Below, in pieces: positions 1 through 12,439 of a stretch of DNA of 64,000 nt (positions are counted from its first letter, which is position 1; every line of letters begins with the position of its first letter). This DNA comes from Antitrichia curtipendula (lineage: Eukaryota; Streptophyta; Bryopsida; Hypnales; Leucodontaceae): positions 14,012,001 to 14,076,000 of the forward strand of contig OX579635.1 of assembly GCA_951230915.1 (NCBI GenBank). Reading direction: 5' to 3'. Below the pieces are notes generated by a model, which did not search any database, had not been told where the DNA came from, and worked only from the letters and a program-made list of their open reading frames with translations. A program made the translations under genes and the position numbers.

Positions 1-2
1 CC

Positions 3-1620
3 GAGCTGAGGCAGCCGATGTATTATTACGTCCAGTTGAATGGGATTTCAGTCGGAGGGGTGGGGTTGAGTATCGATCCGAGTGTGTTCAGTGTTGTGCC
101 GGGGACGGGAAAGGAGGGGTGATTTTGGACTCGGGAACGCCGTTTACGATGCTCAACATGCCTGCATTTAACGCTGTCGTACAGGTACAAACAAACCAGA
201 AACCTCAGTCTCTTATTTTCATTTGGAAGTTCAAAACGTTTAAACTCTTCCCAGACAAATCTTTTTACCGAAGGCAATACATATAATTCATGTGATTTAG
301 CAAATGATAGATGTTGTAATAAACATTTTCCAAGATGATAGGGATGACGTACGTTTGCCCTTCTGGTCCCAATTAAATGTACTGAAGTCGGCACGTTCAA
401 TACCATTAAATCGGCACCAAAACTTGTAAGGTGGAAGCACCCAAAACCGTCACTTTAAGGAATTCAGCATACTTGGAGGCATCATTTCAAAAAAATAAAA
501 AAATTCTGATGTTAGCGAGAGAAAATCATGAATTTTCCAAAAACAAATTAGATTTTTCGGATGTCATATGTAATTTCTATGATTTTTTGAAGTTGCGGGT
601 CTCTAGACCACTGGATCTGTCCTATAGGTGCACCCAAAACTGAACCCTAAAACTGAACCCTGCGGAAATCAGCTCTTAAGCCAGTCAGATATTGATAAGT
701 GTCCTTCAAATATGTTAGCCAATTAAAGCCAAGCATTTGGCTGACGGATTAACTAAAGTCTAGGGACATAATTGGGTGAGTCTAGGGTCCATGACAAGGT
801 ACAGGGACGGGAATGGGTGTTTTCACCTTAACTGAACGTTACGTTCATGTGCACAAAGCTCTAAAACCCAGGTCTAGATATATAGAGAGACACGTTTGAG
901 GTTGTTCGTCCTGAGAAGTACGTGTACGTCAAAGTAGTGGACCTCCGCCAAATTATCGAACTTGATCGATGTTTCGAGTTTTAAGACTGGTATTAATTAA
1001 TCCCCGGCCCCTTTAATTTGTGTCTACTAGCTACATATATTTCTGAGTCGCTAAAATCCTGTGCTGAATGTAGCCACATTAGCTAGAAAACACTGATTTC
1101 TTTCGGTTTGCGTCCCGGTTTGTGTTCCACATTTCCAATCTGAAATTGGTTTGTAGACCTAGCTGGACGCTTTCGAGGAGCTCCTCCAATTGAACCAGCG
1201 AATGTAATTCTAGCTCTACGTTCGGAGTTTTCGTTTCCTTGCACAGATTTTCTTTCAATTGGTACTTGCCATGCAAGTCGAGCGATCCATGCACAGCTTG
1301 TGTACGTACGTCGTATTAAACTTGGCTTTAATTGAACTGTTGGTGACGATGGTAGTATGCCAGGCGTACCGAGGCGTGAGATCGGTGATCGATAGCACCC
1401 CCGACGGCATGGACTTGTGCTGAGCGTCGAATCCTGCCCCTCCAGCCATGGTGCTCCATTTCCAAGGCGCCGACCTGGTTTTGCAGGCGGAGCATTTGTT
1501 GCTGGAGCGGGGCCAGGGCGTGGTGTGCTTGGCCATGGTGGGCACCAACTGATTCGGGGATGTTGATTTTCAACTTTGTGCATGTGGGTTCAAAGTTATG
1601 GACTTGGTAATTGCAAAGCA
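3..1620 (+). pseudogene. Nepenthesin-like aspartic protease pseudogene (3' part)
   Basis: Two coding stretches on the plus strand read as a plant A1 aspartic protease. Positions 3-184 give a YYYVQLNGISVGG segment and then the second catalytic Asp in DSGTPFT, followed by a plausible donor (CAG|GTACAA). After an interval of about 1.15 kb, positions 1355-1552 read YRGVRSV, then GMDLC, and a core ending in AMVLHFQGADLVL and CLAMVGTN, as expected near the C terminus of this family. It is broken in three places: a one-base frame change near 100-118 just before the DSGT motif, an in-frame TGA at 1421-1423, and an in-frame TGA at 1550-1552. The 5' part with the first catalytic Asp lies outside the window. 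I read it as a decayed gene; a sequencing error could explain one break but not all three. The interval 185-1354 holds nothing else I recognise. Confidence 0.75.
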
Positions 1621-1878
1621 GGCCAAGTTATCAAAAAGAATAGTCGGTTAGGATCTACCGAGGCATGGGCAGTGAGGTTGGTACTGACTTGCGATTATTT
1701 TTGATGACTTGGCATACTTTGCAATTATCGGATATAATCTCAATGCAGAAGAGATGAGCTGTTTGACTTCTTTGATTGCTTATCCAAACGAAACATGTTA
1801 CAATGGCAAAACTCTCCTACATTGAGCTTATGTTAGGTGGTTCTGCACTCACTAACTTAATACTAGTTGGTTGATGGT

Positions 1879-2194
1879 GGCCAATTTCATTAAAATGGCA
1901 GTATTCCGTTAGCTTGGCACTTTTAACAGTTCAGACCGTGCACTCTGAAATGGTTGAAATCTATACCTGTCTTAGATGTTCAAAATTTATATCAGTCTTA
2001 GATATCTGAAATCTATAAAAGTACAAGAATTTTCAAATTGGGCGATTTGAAATCAAATTTTGTCGTAGATTTTTGAAATCTAGAAAAGTCCTAGATTTCT
2101 GAAATCTATAACTGTCCTAGATGTCACTTTCATGGTTCAGAGTGGGCACTCTGAAAATGGCACACGGAATACCGCCATTTTAACGAAATTGCCC
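1879..2194. mobile_element. hAT-like MITE with 8-bp duplication
   Basis: The two ends form an inverted repeat of about 30 bp: GGCCAATTTCATTAAAATGG at the left pairs with the reverse complement of the right end, which reads GGGCAATTTCGTTAAAATGG. The flanks TTGATGGT (1871-1878) and ATGATGGT (2195-2202) match at 7 of 8 positions, the duplication length typical of hAT elements. There is no coding capacity. The superfamily is inferred from duplication length only. Confidence 0.6.
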
Positions 2195-4574
2195 ATGATG
2201 GTAGTAGAGATTCCTCTCAGATTTCTCTCATTGTCATACCACCATGTTGAAAATTTGCACAAACAAGCAATGAACATTATTAGTCTTAATCTACCTCTCC
2301 TTAACCAATCGAAACATATCACAACAACAAAACTCTCCTACATTGAGATTATGGATTTATGGGTTCTATTCACAACTTTATGTTTTGTACCTTTGTGATT
2401 GTTATGTACCTTTGTGGTATGAATCCTTTTACTACTTAATATTACATAGTAGAGTGTCTTTGGGGTTTGTGCAAAAAATGGTAGTTTATTTCACAAGTGT
2501 ATGCAGCGAAAAGAAATAGCAAAGACACACCATGGTCTCATACATGAGGTAGGATGGACCATTGTTGTCCCTCTGGTTGTTGCACCCTAAGACTGTGGAA
2601 TAATAAATGAACATTTTGCCATGTATACAAACGTCATAGTCATAGTAGTGCTCGTTGGATTCAAAAAATGATGATTTTTCAACTCAATTCCAACCCTCTC
2701 AAGTCTCAAGGCTCAACTTCATGATATTGGAACCTTCCAATTAAGTCGGCTGCCTTCAAACTTAAATCCACGCGAGTCCTAGTTTTTAGATCATTACGGA
2801 GTTGAAATTTCAAATTTTGGAGCTTTGAGTCGTGCGAGTATAAAGAAACTGACGTTTAGTATGCTACATCTTTGATTTCATCTTTGAATTAGCCTTCTTG
2901 ATGCAAGGCTATAAAAGACAATTTCTATACTTCTTGCTCAGCAACAAATTTCATTCATGAGCTCTTCAGGCTTTCTGATTACTAAGAAATTAACTCATAG
3001 TTTGACAAAACACTGTCAAACTGTTCACAGAATGTGTTTCTGCCATTCTTGAGTAAGCTAGTGGCATGGCAGTTTTGAAGAACAATGGCAACTTGGAGTT
3101 ATTCAGAGCAAAATCAAGTTGTCTTATGAAGGCAAATCAAGAAAAAATTAAGCTCTGAGATACTCTCACATGCTAAGACAACTAATGCTTCATTCATTTG
3201 AGGATGAGGAGCTCGATCTTACAACAGGAAGGAGCAGTTGCAACACATCGTCAATCGGCATTTTGCAATGGTTTCGTAGCAGTTCCGTACTGAACTAGAA
3301 ACTTATGATCTATTCAGTGCGAACCATTACAAAAGTGCTGCCCAAACTTGTTTGCAAAAGTTTTTGGGCGCGGAACCAATGCATACTTATGCCTAAATTT
3401 GTTGCCCAAACTATTGCAATCTCAAATAGTTTGCAAGCAAGCACATTGCTTAGTGTTGCTTTGCTACTAAGCCATTGCAAAGTTGTTCATAGATTTTCGA
3501 CGACCGTTACAAAACCACGACAAAAAACTGTCGCAATTCATGTCAGCCTTCCGTACTGGTGTACATTACGTGGTCAAATTGATCTCAACTTTTGCAAAAG
3601 GTGTTCTTTTCCCCTTTCATGCCATTCAAAAGGTTCTCGACAAGGGGACTCTTGAGTAATGTTATGCTCAAACATGAACCCTATTTCCACTACTAGTAGT
3701 GGCTGTCGTCTGCTGATTCAGTGGGCTGTTAGAAGCTCAAATTCTGGTGCAGCGGATATCCACAGGCACTATTCCTCTGCTTCGACAAAGTTATTTGGAT
3801 GCTTTTTTTTTCAATTTTGGAAGGACTGCAAGAAGGGAATGTACATATTGTTTTTTGGCCTCTCCCAAACTGTCCTGTGATTGTTAGTATGCATTCTTGA
3901 ACAGACTCTTCACTCACACCAGCTTTTGGGAAATGCATGTAGTTTTTTATCTTTCTTCATTTGAAGTCCTTTATCAAAACCCATCTCCTCTGCTCGTAAA
4001 GAGTTTTCATTAATGAAAGTCACTAGTGGAAACATGGTCTGCGTAGACTAAGGAAATGAACACAAGAAGACCCACCAAGGCAATGCAGAATACTCTCAAC
4101 AAATTTTATTTCTCAGTCAAGAGTGCTCTTGCACTTCCTCATGTAAGCCCTTCCAACACTAAAAAAAATTAAGAACTTCAATGCAGAAGAGGCAGATAAT
4201 ATGAATGCAGAAGTAATGATAAGAGTGGTAAGGTTTGTACACATACAAGCAGCACTTGAACGTGGTTTCTAATACTGGACCTCCTTAATTTTTTTTCAGT
4301 CTTAGAAAGACAATTCCAACATAACTTAGCATGCATGTTTTGGACATCGTATGAATAAGCTAGAGATTGTCAAAGTGTCAAATACAGGTGCATCTAAATT
4401 CCAACCCTAGATTCTGATGTTCAATCCACAATTGTAAATTTCAGACAAGAATCTAGAGGGGTCAATTTTTGTTTTAAGGGCTATAGCAATTAGGTGCAGT
4501 TACCATCTTGTTCTGCCAATGGGAAAAACAATTTAAAAAAATAGGTTGCATTGCGCATGATAAGAGGACAACAA

Positions 4575-4634
4575 ATACTTCCTATGTTTCTGAAAAATGA
4601 CCCGTGTTTCCTTTGTTTTAGAAACAGGAGGTAG
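4575..4634. mobile_element. Short Stowaway-like MITE relic
   Basis: The ends TA-CTTCCTATGTTTCTGAAAA and TTTTAGAAACAGGAGG-TA are inverted copies resembling the CTCCCTC-type tip of Stowaway elements with a TA target. Only about 60 bp remains, so it is either an internally deleted copy or a chance palindrome. Confidence 0.35.
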
Positions 4635-6164
4635 TCTGTACAAATCAAAAGGAGAGACTGAAACTGTTGGATAGTCCTTCACTGGCACAATTCAGGATTT
4701 TTGAGTTTGCTTTTGTGATTGTTTTTGTTCTTTTCCCTTGGCCGTTGTGGTGGCTGAGGTGGTTTTGTATTTTCATTTCTCTCAGCACGGGTGGTCCCTT
4801 CATTGGTTTTAAAATTTCAAAATTTCAAAAAAAAAAAAATCCGTATCACATATATTCAGAATGTAAGTGAAAATTGCCAGGTCACTTATACTCCTCAGAG
4901 TATAAGAGAGGTGGGTGTTTTAAGGGCTGGCCAGAGGGAATTTATCTCATTTTTTAACCTCGACAAGTTTTGATTGGATTCACTTAGAAATCGTACCTCA
5001 AGATGGCTCTCTGATTGCTTCAAGGCAAATTTGAAGGTCCGTTTCAACAATTAGAAATCACCTCCTACATCAACAGCCTCTGCTGCAAACCCCATCGCTT
5101 TTCATTCCATAAAATAACAACAAAAATGAGGCCAACTTGTCTACTAACATTAGATCATTTTTTAGCCTAGCCTCTGATGAGTGCGAAGCAACAAAGGTCC
5201 GGATCTCCGGAATGAAAAACAACGGGGTTTGTTGTAGTGACACAAAAACGTTGTTGATAACACTAACCCGTGCTTCCAAACTTTGACTTGTTACTAAACA
5301 TTGTCCAAAGGAACAACGTTGTCAAACATGTTTGCAGAAATCCATGCGTGTTTGCTCAAGCATGTTCACTACTACAAATTGGAGGGTTTAGAAACGTTCA
5401 TTTTTGCAGTTGCAGTCAGAAAATTGTAATGATCAACCTCATTACTAGAACTCAATGAATTGTAAACCCAACACAATTTCTGGGTAATAAAAGAACTGCA
5501 ATGTAAGAGCACACAAACAACATCCTAATCTGCATGCAAGGATAAAAGAGTACCCCAAACCGCCACTATTTTGCTACTGTGCCTAGTTACTGCTACTAGA
5601 TTGGTCAAATTTTCCTACTTTCTTGTTGTTGGCAAGTGAAAGGAGGTTCTAATGCACCAAAGAATGTGACATTTGGATATTGTATGCAAAAGTTACAAAG
5701 GGTCAAAGTTTTTCTGATAGCTTGTTCTAAAATTGTTTCTTCAACATATGTACATATTGATTTTGGAGATGCACATAGTGATGATGGCAGTTTTAGGCAA
5801 GGTGCAATTATGCATGTACCCACTTGACATTTGCCTCAATGAATTAATGTATGGGGAGATCTAGTTGTTAGTAAAAATCAGCCGAGTGAAATTTGTAAAT
5901 TACCGTCTGAATTTTGATGTTTTGGTCGTATAACCAGACAAAAAAACTAGGAGTATAGGAAGTGCACCACTTCTAAAAAAAATGATGATTTTTTGTCCTT
6001 TTTTCATCAAAAACAAACATATTTTAAGTGGCCTACGCAAGCTTCCATTAGTTCCCACATGACTAGTCCAACGGTATAGCCAACATTAACTTCAAAGTAG
6101 TGAAAAATATTCAACTATTGTCTCACAAAGCTTATGATGACAATAATTGTGAGTGCTTAGAGAT

Positions 6165-6367
6165 GAGAAGACAAGCTCTTTACACAAGTTGGGTGGTAGG
6201 AGGTAAAACAACCCATGTATGATATGTAAATTAGGATTAGTAAAAGCTCATCTATTCATAGTTGAGTAAAAAGCAGGAATTGTGTTCAAGTAGAATTTCA
6301 AACCTTATTTAGACATAATAGAATATTTTTTTTCAAAAAACTTTTATCCTCAAGTGCTCCAACGTCC
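6165..6367. repeat. Foldback-family copy, left fragment, split by the 14-kb element
   Basis: The segment with 'gggtggtaggaggtaaaac' and 'gcaggaattgtgttcaag' matches the left arm of the foldback element at 36821-38345. The matching right part resumes after the 14-kb element (20361-20900). The 14-kb element therefore inserted into an older copy of this repeat. Confidence 0.5.
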
Positions 6368-6378
6368 ATATCCTAGAC
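6368..6378. repeat. Target-site duplication, left copy
   Basis: ATATCCTAGAC, identical to 20350-20360 in the same orientation and directly abutting the inverted-repeat ends of the element. Nine to eleven bp is the usual duplication size of Mutator-like elements. The last C may belong to the element instead, giving 10 bp. Confidence 0.9.
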
Positions 6379-6440
6379 AACGACGCTAGCGTGTGAGCGT
6401 GGAGCGGCGAGCTTGTGAGCTGCGACCGTGGAGCTTGTGA
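6379..6440 (+). repeat. Left terminal inverted repeat with TGTGAGC array
   Basis: AACGACGCTAGCGTGTGAGC followed by repeated GCTTGTGAGC-type units. It pairs imperfectly with the right end (20300-20349). Repeated short motifs at element ends are typical transposase-binding sites; that role is inferred here. Confidence 0.75.
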
Positions 6441-7353
6441 GCCTAGAGCCCCCCCCAAAAAATATTTCACTTTTTGAGGCCCAATTTTTCTTTCCAAATT
6501 TTTTTACTTTAAAAAGTGGAAATTTTACTATTTATAGTAAAATTCAGGACCTATGACCGCGGCACCTATAACCGTGCAGGCAGTTTATTTCAAAAGGTTT
6601 AAGGTGCCAAAAGTAGAATTTGAATGTGTTTAAAACTTGAACTTCACTCTGCAGTTCACCACTAAGTTCACGCACTACAATTGTGCTGAATACTGAATTA
6701 TTAAATTTTTATGGAACAGAACAAACCTAAATTGAGGTAATCATCACAGTAGCAAAGGTGAGTATTACATGGCCTCCACTTTAGCTGTTGTGGATGAACA
6801 CTTAATACGAGACTTATCATAGAGACCTTGTTCAATAGCTGAATTTGGGGCCTCATTGGATTTGGAATACGCATAGTCACATAGAAGTCTCATAGAGCAC
6901 TCTTCAATGTAATCCAAGGGGAAGGAATGACTACTGGTCGAAAAAAATAAAATGCAGTATAGGTGTCCCTCCACCCCCCAAAAGAAGGGGAAAAAAATGG
7001 GAAAAAAATAGGAAAAAAAAATGAAAAAAAAAATGAAAAAAAAATGGCAAAACAAGTTGGAAAAAAATGGAAAAAAATGAAAAATAAAAAAATTAAAGAT
7101 TAAAAAAGTAGGAAACAGGGAAAAAATGGGAAACCGAAATGGTAATGAAAGTATATTTGTGCATGACAAGTCGCAAATGTACTTCAAGGGTTTAGGTACC
7201 TTCTTCATTCAAAACATTTGGCTAATAAGGCACACTCCCATATGTCATGAAAATAGAAATTTTTTAAATTCCGAATGATTCAAATCATTTCAATCGTATA
7301 TAATGTAAAATTAATACCATACGAATTAAGTACATAGAAAAATGTACACATCT
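6441..7353. other. Left subterminal region of the 14-kb element
   Basis: Non-coding DNA downstream of the transposase. It holds a C-run (6450-6458), a subterminal inverted-repeat arm CCTATGACCGCGG (6550-6562), and an A-rich simple repeat made of 'aaaaaaatgg' variants (about 6970-7130). An open frame on the minus strand through the A-rich tract is a low-complexity artefact. Confidence 0.6.
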
Positions 7354-10300
7354 CTACTCTGGAACGGTGATGATCTCTGCTCGAAGTAGAAGAAGCTTCA
7401 ATTCGTTGAAGCTATAACTCGGTGCATGAATGAATTTGTCATCGTGGATGTCCATTTTGCAGAAGTACCTGTATAGGTAGTACAAGTGTTTGCAATTGAC
7501 ATATTGCTGACGACCTCCAATAGCTGACACAACCATATTCGCAAAGTCCGGACATGTACAGGTGGGGAACATACCCACTGTAACTCGATAGACACATCTT
7601 TTATGCTCAGCCCCCGTTTCAAGCGACACTATCGCACCTAAGCCCGGGAAAGGAAGCAAGGTCACTTCTAGTATTTGTCCTTTCACGTTCCCAGCACTCT
7701 CCCACTTGTTGCGATGTTCTGGAGTTGGTGCATTTGGAAGTCGGCGTATGGATCGGTTGTTCCTCACCGTTGGATATACATCTGCATTATCTGGCGGCGG
7801 CTGGTCATATAGAACACTCTCGAATATCTTTGACATTTTAAAGAGACGACGCGGTGACAATGTAGGTTGCTCTTGCAGACCGAATCCCACGTGCTGCAAC
7901 AACAGAGTCTCCTCCCGACTTAGGTTTGTATCTATCAAGACAGGCCATACCTCGGGCACCTCGGGCCAATCAAGAACCCACTTTCGCTTGTTTCCTTTGA
8001 CACATCGTTCATTGTCATCCCCACAGAACCAGAAGTCTGCGACTACCACCCGCTTACTCCCGTAATCTTCCTTTCTTCCATGATACGTGGGAGTTGGGGT
8101 TCCCTTCCATCCTCTAGCAATTCTAGCAGTGCACTTCAGATTTGATCCACGTTGTTGCGCTTGACATTTTGCGTTAGATTTGTGGCTGATTCTGGCAATG
8201 TGCCACTTTGATGTGTCGTAGTCACTTTCAAATGCAACCGTAACATGTCGTGATGGCTGTACCTCAGGCTGTTTTCCTTTGTCCTCGGAAGACTCTACTG
8301 AAACCGCAGTGGACCTTGTTCGAACACGAGGTTGAGAAAAATTGACCTTGTCCGGACAATGTGAGTCTCCTTCATCTCCAATGGGGACGTCCAACTTCCT
8401 CTTCGTACTTCCAAATATTTCTTCTCCTTCCAAATGTGGTATTCGGGTTCCAACTCCCTCGGCTCCAGGTAATGTGTTCAGTGCTTCTGCCATTTTTTGG
8501 GGGTCTCCGCTTCGTCTTGCAGCTCTCAACTTCAACTCCCCTTTTGATGGACCCGATCCACTTGCATGGCCTTTTAAGTAAGCACGGTAGTTTGTCATTT
8601 GCATCCACGCACGGATACTATCATTGCAGGTGGCGTCAAACAAATTATTTCCTCTATTTCCGGACATTTGAAGCCACTTGTTGTGAACTGTCTCTGACAA
8701 ATTGCATGACGGCATGTCCGCCATCTCTTCCAAATTCAAATCCTAATAATTCATCCACAAAATGAATATGTCATACGGTCATAGAATACCTTATGTAATA
8801 ATCCCACAAATTTGCATAAGTCATGGTAATTCACAAATCCTTTCATTGAACCAAATCATGTAGACCATCAAAACAAATTTTACAAAACATTTCTGTCTAT
8901 TTGAACAAAAGTAGACAAAAGGAAATGTAGGAAATTCGAATTGAACATGATCTTACCATTTGCATGAAGCCCCCCCACTGGCGATACCTGAAATGCCAAA
9001 ATGCAAGCCAGTGGTCTAAGTGATGAAGCGCATCTTCTGTGGCAGCTCCTGATGATAACCACCACGACCGAATAGCAAGGTAACGTGTCTCCGCCTCGTC
9101 CAGAGTCTTTGCATCTTTGTATTGTTTGCATAATGTATTGTGATGCTGTTGGAATGCTTCCTTGATGTACTTCTGTGTGTGTTTTAGAAGAGAAGTACTC
9201 CAATGCAATAAGCATGTCCTCTCCCGATTTTCCATTTTCTTGTCTGCAGAACCACTTCCGTAGACAATGCGGACCGCATTCCAATTAGCCATGGCGCTAT
9301 CCGCCATGAATCCCTTGAAATTTGGATGATCTACTCCATGTTTTGACATGACCGCGTTCAAGCATCTCCAGAATTGTACTTGGATCTCGGTATCTTCAGA
9401 TTGCATATCGCACGTTGATATGGTCATCACCTTCTTGTACTGCGAGTCGTACACGTGGCACGCCATCGTGGTCCATTCCTTCACGCGCTTCACATGGTCG
9501 AACATCATCCACGCATTCTCAAGATTCCCTCCGGATTGCATGCGTCTCACCAGGTCCACTCCACTTCTCGGTCCTTCAGTGAGCATCTTGAAAATATACA
9601 CCTTCTCTTTCCCTTGGCCAGGGAAGACGCTGTCATGTATGAACTCAAACTTCGACTCTTTCTTCATGGTCATTATGTTGTCGATGACCCCTCCTCAGTT
9701 GTTTGATCGAAATGAAGATATGACGTTCCGTATATTAGGACTGCTCAAGTACTGGAAACGGTCCATGACTTCCTCCAACTCCTTCCCCTTCAACATCTCC
9801 TTGTCTCCCTCTCCGTTGTGAAAGAGATAGCTGGTCAGGAACTCTTTGCTTGCGGATAGAGCAATTGCAGAGTTGGTTGCCTTTGGCGTCTTGGTTACTT
9901 GCTCTGCAATAAGTCCACATATTTCCTCTGTAGAATCTCTGTACATGCCCTTTGCAACAGGATGAGCATGATTTCCAAAGTGAACTGCGGCTCTACTCAT
10001 TTTTGGGTTGTCACTATAGCAGTAGTACATCCTACCAGTGCAAGTTTCCAGACATGAAGGTGCAATCTTGCAGACCTTGCAAACTAGAGTGCAATCTTTA
10101 GGTGAAGCGCTCCTAACTGGAAATGGGAAGGTTGTATAACCGCTCCACTTTGTCTCATTGCGTTTAGAAGACCTCTTCAAATAATCATAATCAGGATTCT
10201 CACAGACAAGATGACCCGCGCAATAAGACTTACGGAACCTCAGATTGTCGGAGTTGTGAATGTTCGTGGTCAATACCTTGCACCATGGGTGTCCATCGTA

Positions 10301-11110
10301 CCGCCTGTCCATTCCTTCCAAGTTCCTAGCCGCCGACGAAGACGGACATGAGCGACATGCAGGCAGTTCGAAGATGACATCCCCGTTGAATATCAGTGGC
10401 AGAAATTGTACTCGGTGATGCTTTATAGTGTTTAGATCCATTGTCGACAATTCGTTCCTAGAGCGATGCATACTGGCAAGCCTCCTCAAGCACTCCATTA
10501 TGCTCACACGGTCGACTACATTTGGATGAAATGGAGGGCGAGTCACTAGTGACTGCGCTGGACAATTTGACGGGGTGACAGACACTGACTTCGAAAGCTC
10601 AACATCTTCCGATGTAGTTTGGATAGAGCATGTTTGCTTCCAAAGCGTTAAGTCAGGTGACTCTCCTTCTGATTCACTAGACAACTCTATGATAGTATCA
10701 AGTTTCTCAACCTTAACTTTACGTAGAAGAGCACCTTCTAAAAATCTCGAAATTAAATCCGGCTGAGGACCAGGTGAAATAGAATGGGTGACATATGGCA
10801 TATCCATTGTCGACGAATCTGACTGACGACTTCTAATCTCAGTTGAAGCAGCTAGTAAAGATAGAGGAAGGCCATACGCTCTGTAGTTTCCAGAAGCAAG
10901 GTACCAATAATCACCTTCTGCTGACCTCACGACAGGAATAGACTGCTGTAATTCACCTGAATCTAACTTCCTCTCTTCTTCAACATAGATGGAAGTTTCC
11001 AGAAATCTAAAACGGACGTGAAGTAGGTGACTCATGACACGAGCATGTCCTCCGTCATCCACTGGGAAAACCAGGGGAACTTCGTGGCCATCCACTCGAA
11101 TGGAAGCCAT
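7354..11110 (-). CDS. Mutator-like transposase (GCM/WRKY-like finger, DDE core, SWIM finger), one in-frame stop
   Basis: Two exons, 11110-8957 and 8742-7354, joined over a 214-bp intron (ATG|GTAAGA ... ATTAG|GAT), give about 1,180 codons. ATG at 11110 (MASIRVDG) is the first good start. Regions: a SUMO-interacting-like patch TIIELSSESEGE (139-150); a Cys/His-rich GCM/WRKY-like region (about 268-388) with WCKVL, VCKVC and HFGNHAHPV; a DDE transposase core (about 520-715) with candidate Asp 538, Asp 604 (FMADSAMANWNAV), and the CxxH motif of Mutator-like enzymes at 633-636 (CLLHW); and a SWIM zinc finger CxC...CxH (Cys1113, Cys1115, Cys1135, His1137). The third acidic catalytic residue was not assigned. 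Codon 472 (9697-9695) is TGA, in the same frame on both sides, so the present copy would make a 471-aa N-terminal protein without readthrough. The product would bind the element ends and catalyse excision and insertion in the nucleus. It is divergent from the plus-strand genes. Confidence 0.85.
8743..8956 (-). other. Intron of the transposase gene
   Basis: GTAAGA donor and TTATTAG acceptor on the minus strand. Removal joins FRYRQWGGFMQM to DLNLEEMADMPSC in phase 0. Stops in the intron confirm it is not coding. Confidence 0.75.
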
Positions 11111-11713
11111 AGTGTAGAGTATGTACAAAGAGAGGAATGGAAGCAAACAAAGTCTCCCCTTAATGGAAAATGATAAGCAAAGAACTATTGTGAATCAGAG
11201 TAGTCTAGAGGATTCTCCTACCGGAAAAATAGAAAGAACCTCGCATGATGGAAGCAAATAGTGGAATATTTACTAATCACTTATAGGAAAGCTGTCACAC
11301 TGCGTGTCAATCACAAATTTAACGCCGTCATCTGGCAATTAAATAAGTGCATAGTGAATGTAGGGGCGCGTTTAATAATTCCGCACCGCCTCCATATTTC
11401 GGACACTTCATTATTACACTACAATTGACAGGAAAAGCTAATTCAGAGTTTGCTAATGAAGATGTTGGTGAACACTATTCAAATTTGACGGCACATTCAT
11501 GACTGAAATTGATAGCTGTCACTCTTTTCAAATTCAAAAGAGAGCTACAAGAGTGAGCCTACTCTGGGCTGTGCTGTCTGTGCCTATGTGCAGAAGGCTT
11601 TCAAAGAGCACAAAAGTCATATGCACTTACCGGGATCGCAATCTTAGTCCCATTCTAGTTGTGTACCGTTTGCTTTGCCAAGTGAGAGTTAGGGAGAGGT
11701 AAGGTTTGACCAC

Positions 11714-12019
11714 ATGCACTCAGGCAACCACATCTCTCTTTGTAATGCTTCAGAGCGTCCCAAGCATCGTATGAGGCGTATATCTTTGTATTTCTCGTCT
11801 TCCAAAGCTCTTAGGAGATCTAGGATGACTCGACCCAAAAGAGTAGTGTCTAAAGCGAGTCAGCATTCAGACGGGAACTTGAAGAAAGTCCTTTCCTATG
11901 GAGGAGGTGATACGGGCCCAGAGGAGGCCGTTGGAACTCAGATGCATGATATTGGGCAAGGAATATCGGAGGATATCACAAGCATTCAACATCACTCAGA
12001 AGATGAGGGAGTTGTACAG
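11714..12019 (+). CDS. Possible small exon, basic N-terminal then acidic
   Basis: An ATG-initiated frame of 102 codons runs to a reasonable donor (CAG|GTTAGC at 12020) in phase 0. It contains a basic stretch (RRSRMTRPKRVVSK) followed by an acidic part (HHSEDEGVVQ). The phase would allow splicing to the exon at 14908, making it an alternative first exon of the accessory gene, but I see no independent proof. I do not recognise the protein; it may also be non-coding. Confidence 0.25.
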
Positions 12020-12439
12020 GTTAGCAATTTCAAGTACAATTTGTTCTCATGCATGGAAAGCCTAAATATCATTTCAATGTAACGTGGAAAGCAGATCAGG
12101 GCGGTTGGCAGCTTCAGTTACCAAAGGTCATTCTTCGTCATTTCGCTGATCTTCTAAATCATTCTAGAGGGTAGTCCACTTGCAATTTTACAAATCACCT
12201 AATGAAACAAGTAATGAGGTAAATCCAAGGCGAATGTATGTTACTGCATGCCCGAGGAAGTCCAGATTCAGTACTAAAGTCATGACTGTTGGTTTAGCCG
12301 CCATTTTTAGCGCTGGGAATTTCGAAATTTTATCGTGACTTCTCGTGAGTACCGGCCATTCACTCGGTTGATGAGAAAGGCAGTGATATCTGCTGAACTC
12401 GGCGGTATCCCCAAACTAAGCGGAGACAGTTGAGAAACG

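Larger units (their letters stand above)
1621..6164. other. Gene-poor region 1.6-6.2 kb
   Basis: No supported gene. Short open frames here lack domain similarity, codon bias and splice context. Contents noticed: a 316-bp hAT-like MITE (1879-2194), a direct repeat of about 55 bp (near 1780-1835 and 2300-2355) on either side of it, several repeats of a 'gaaatctataa..tgtcctagat' motif inside the MITE (1960-2125), a tiny Stowaway-like relic (4575-4634), and A/T homopolymer runs. The rest is low-complexity AT-rich DNA. Confidence 0.5.

Noticed and set aside
3305..3655. 116-codon plus-strand frame
   Set aside because: No homology recognised, contains repeated TTTGCAA-type text, and no splice or start context supports a gene.
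5223..5385. TTGTAGTG and CACTACTACAAA motifs suggesting another CACTA element
   Set aside because: The two ends point away from each other and no matching partners with 3-bp duplications were found nearby.
6765..7208. Minus-strand frame rich in Phe and Ile that looks like a membrane protein
   Set aside because: It is translation of an A-rich simple repeat on the plus strand; no conserved content.
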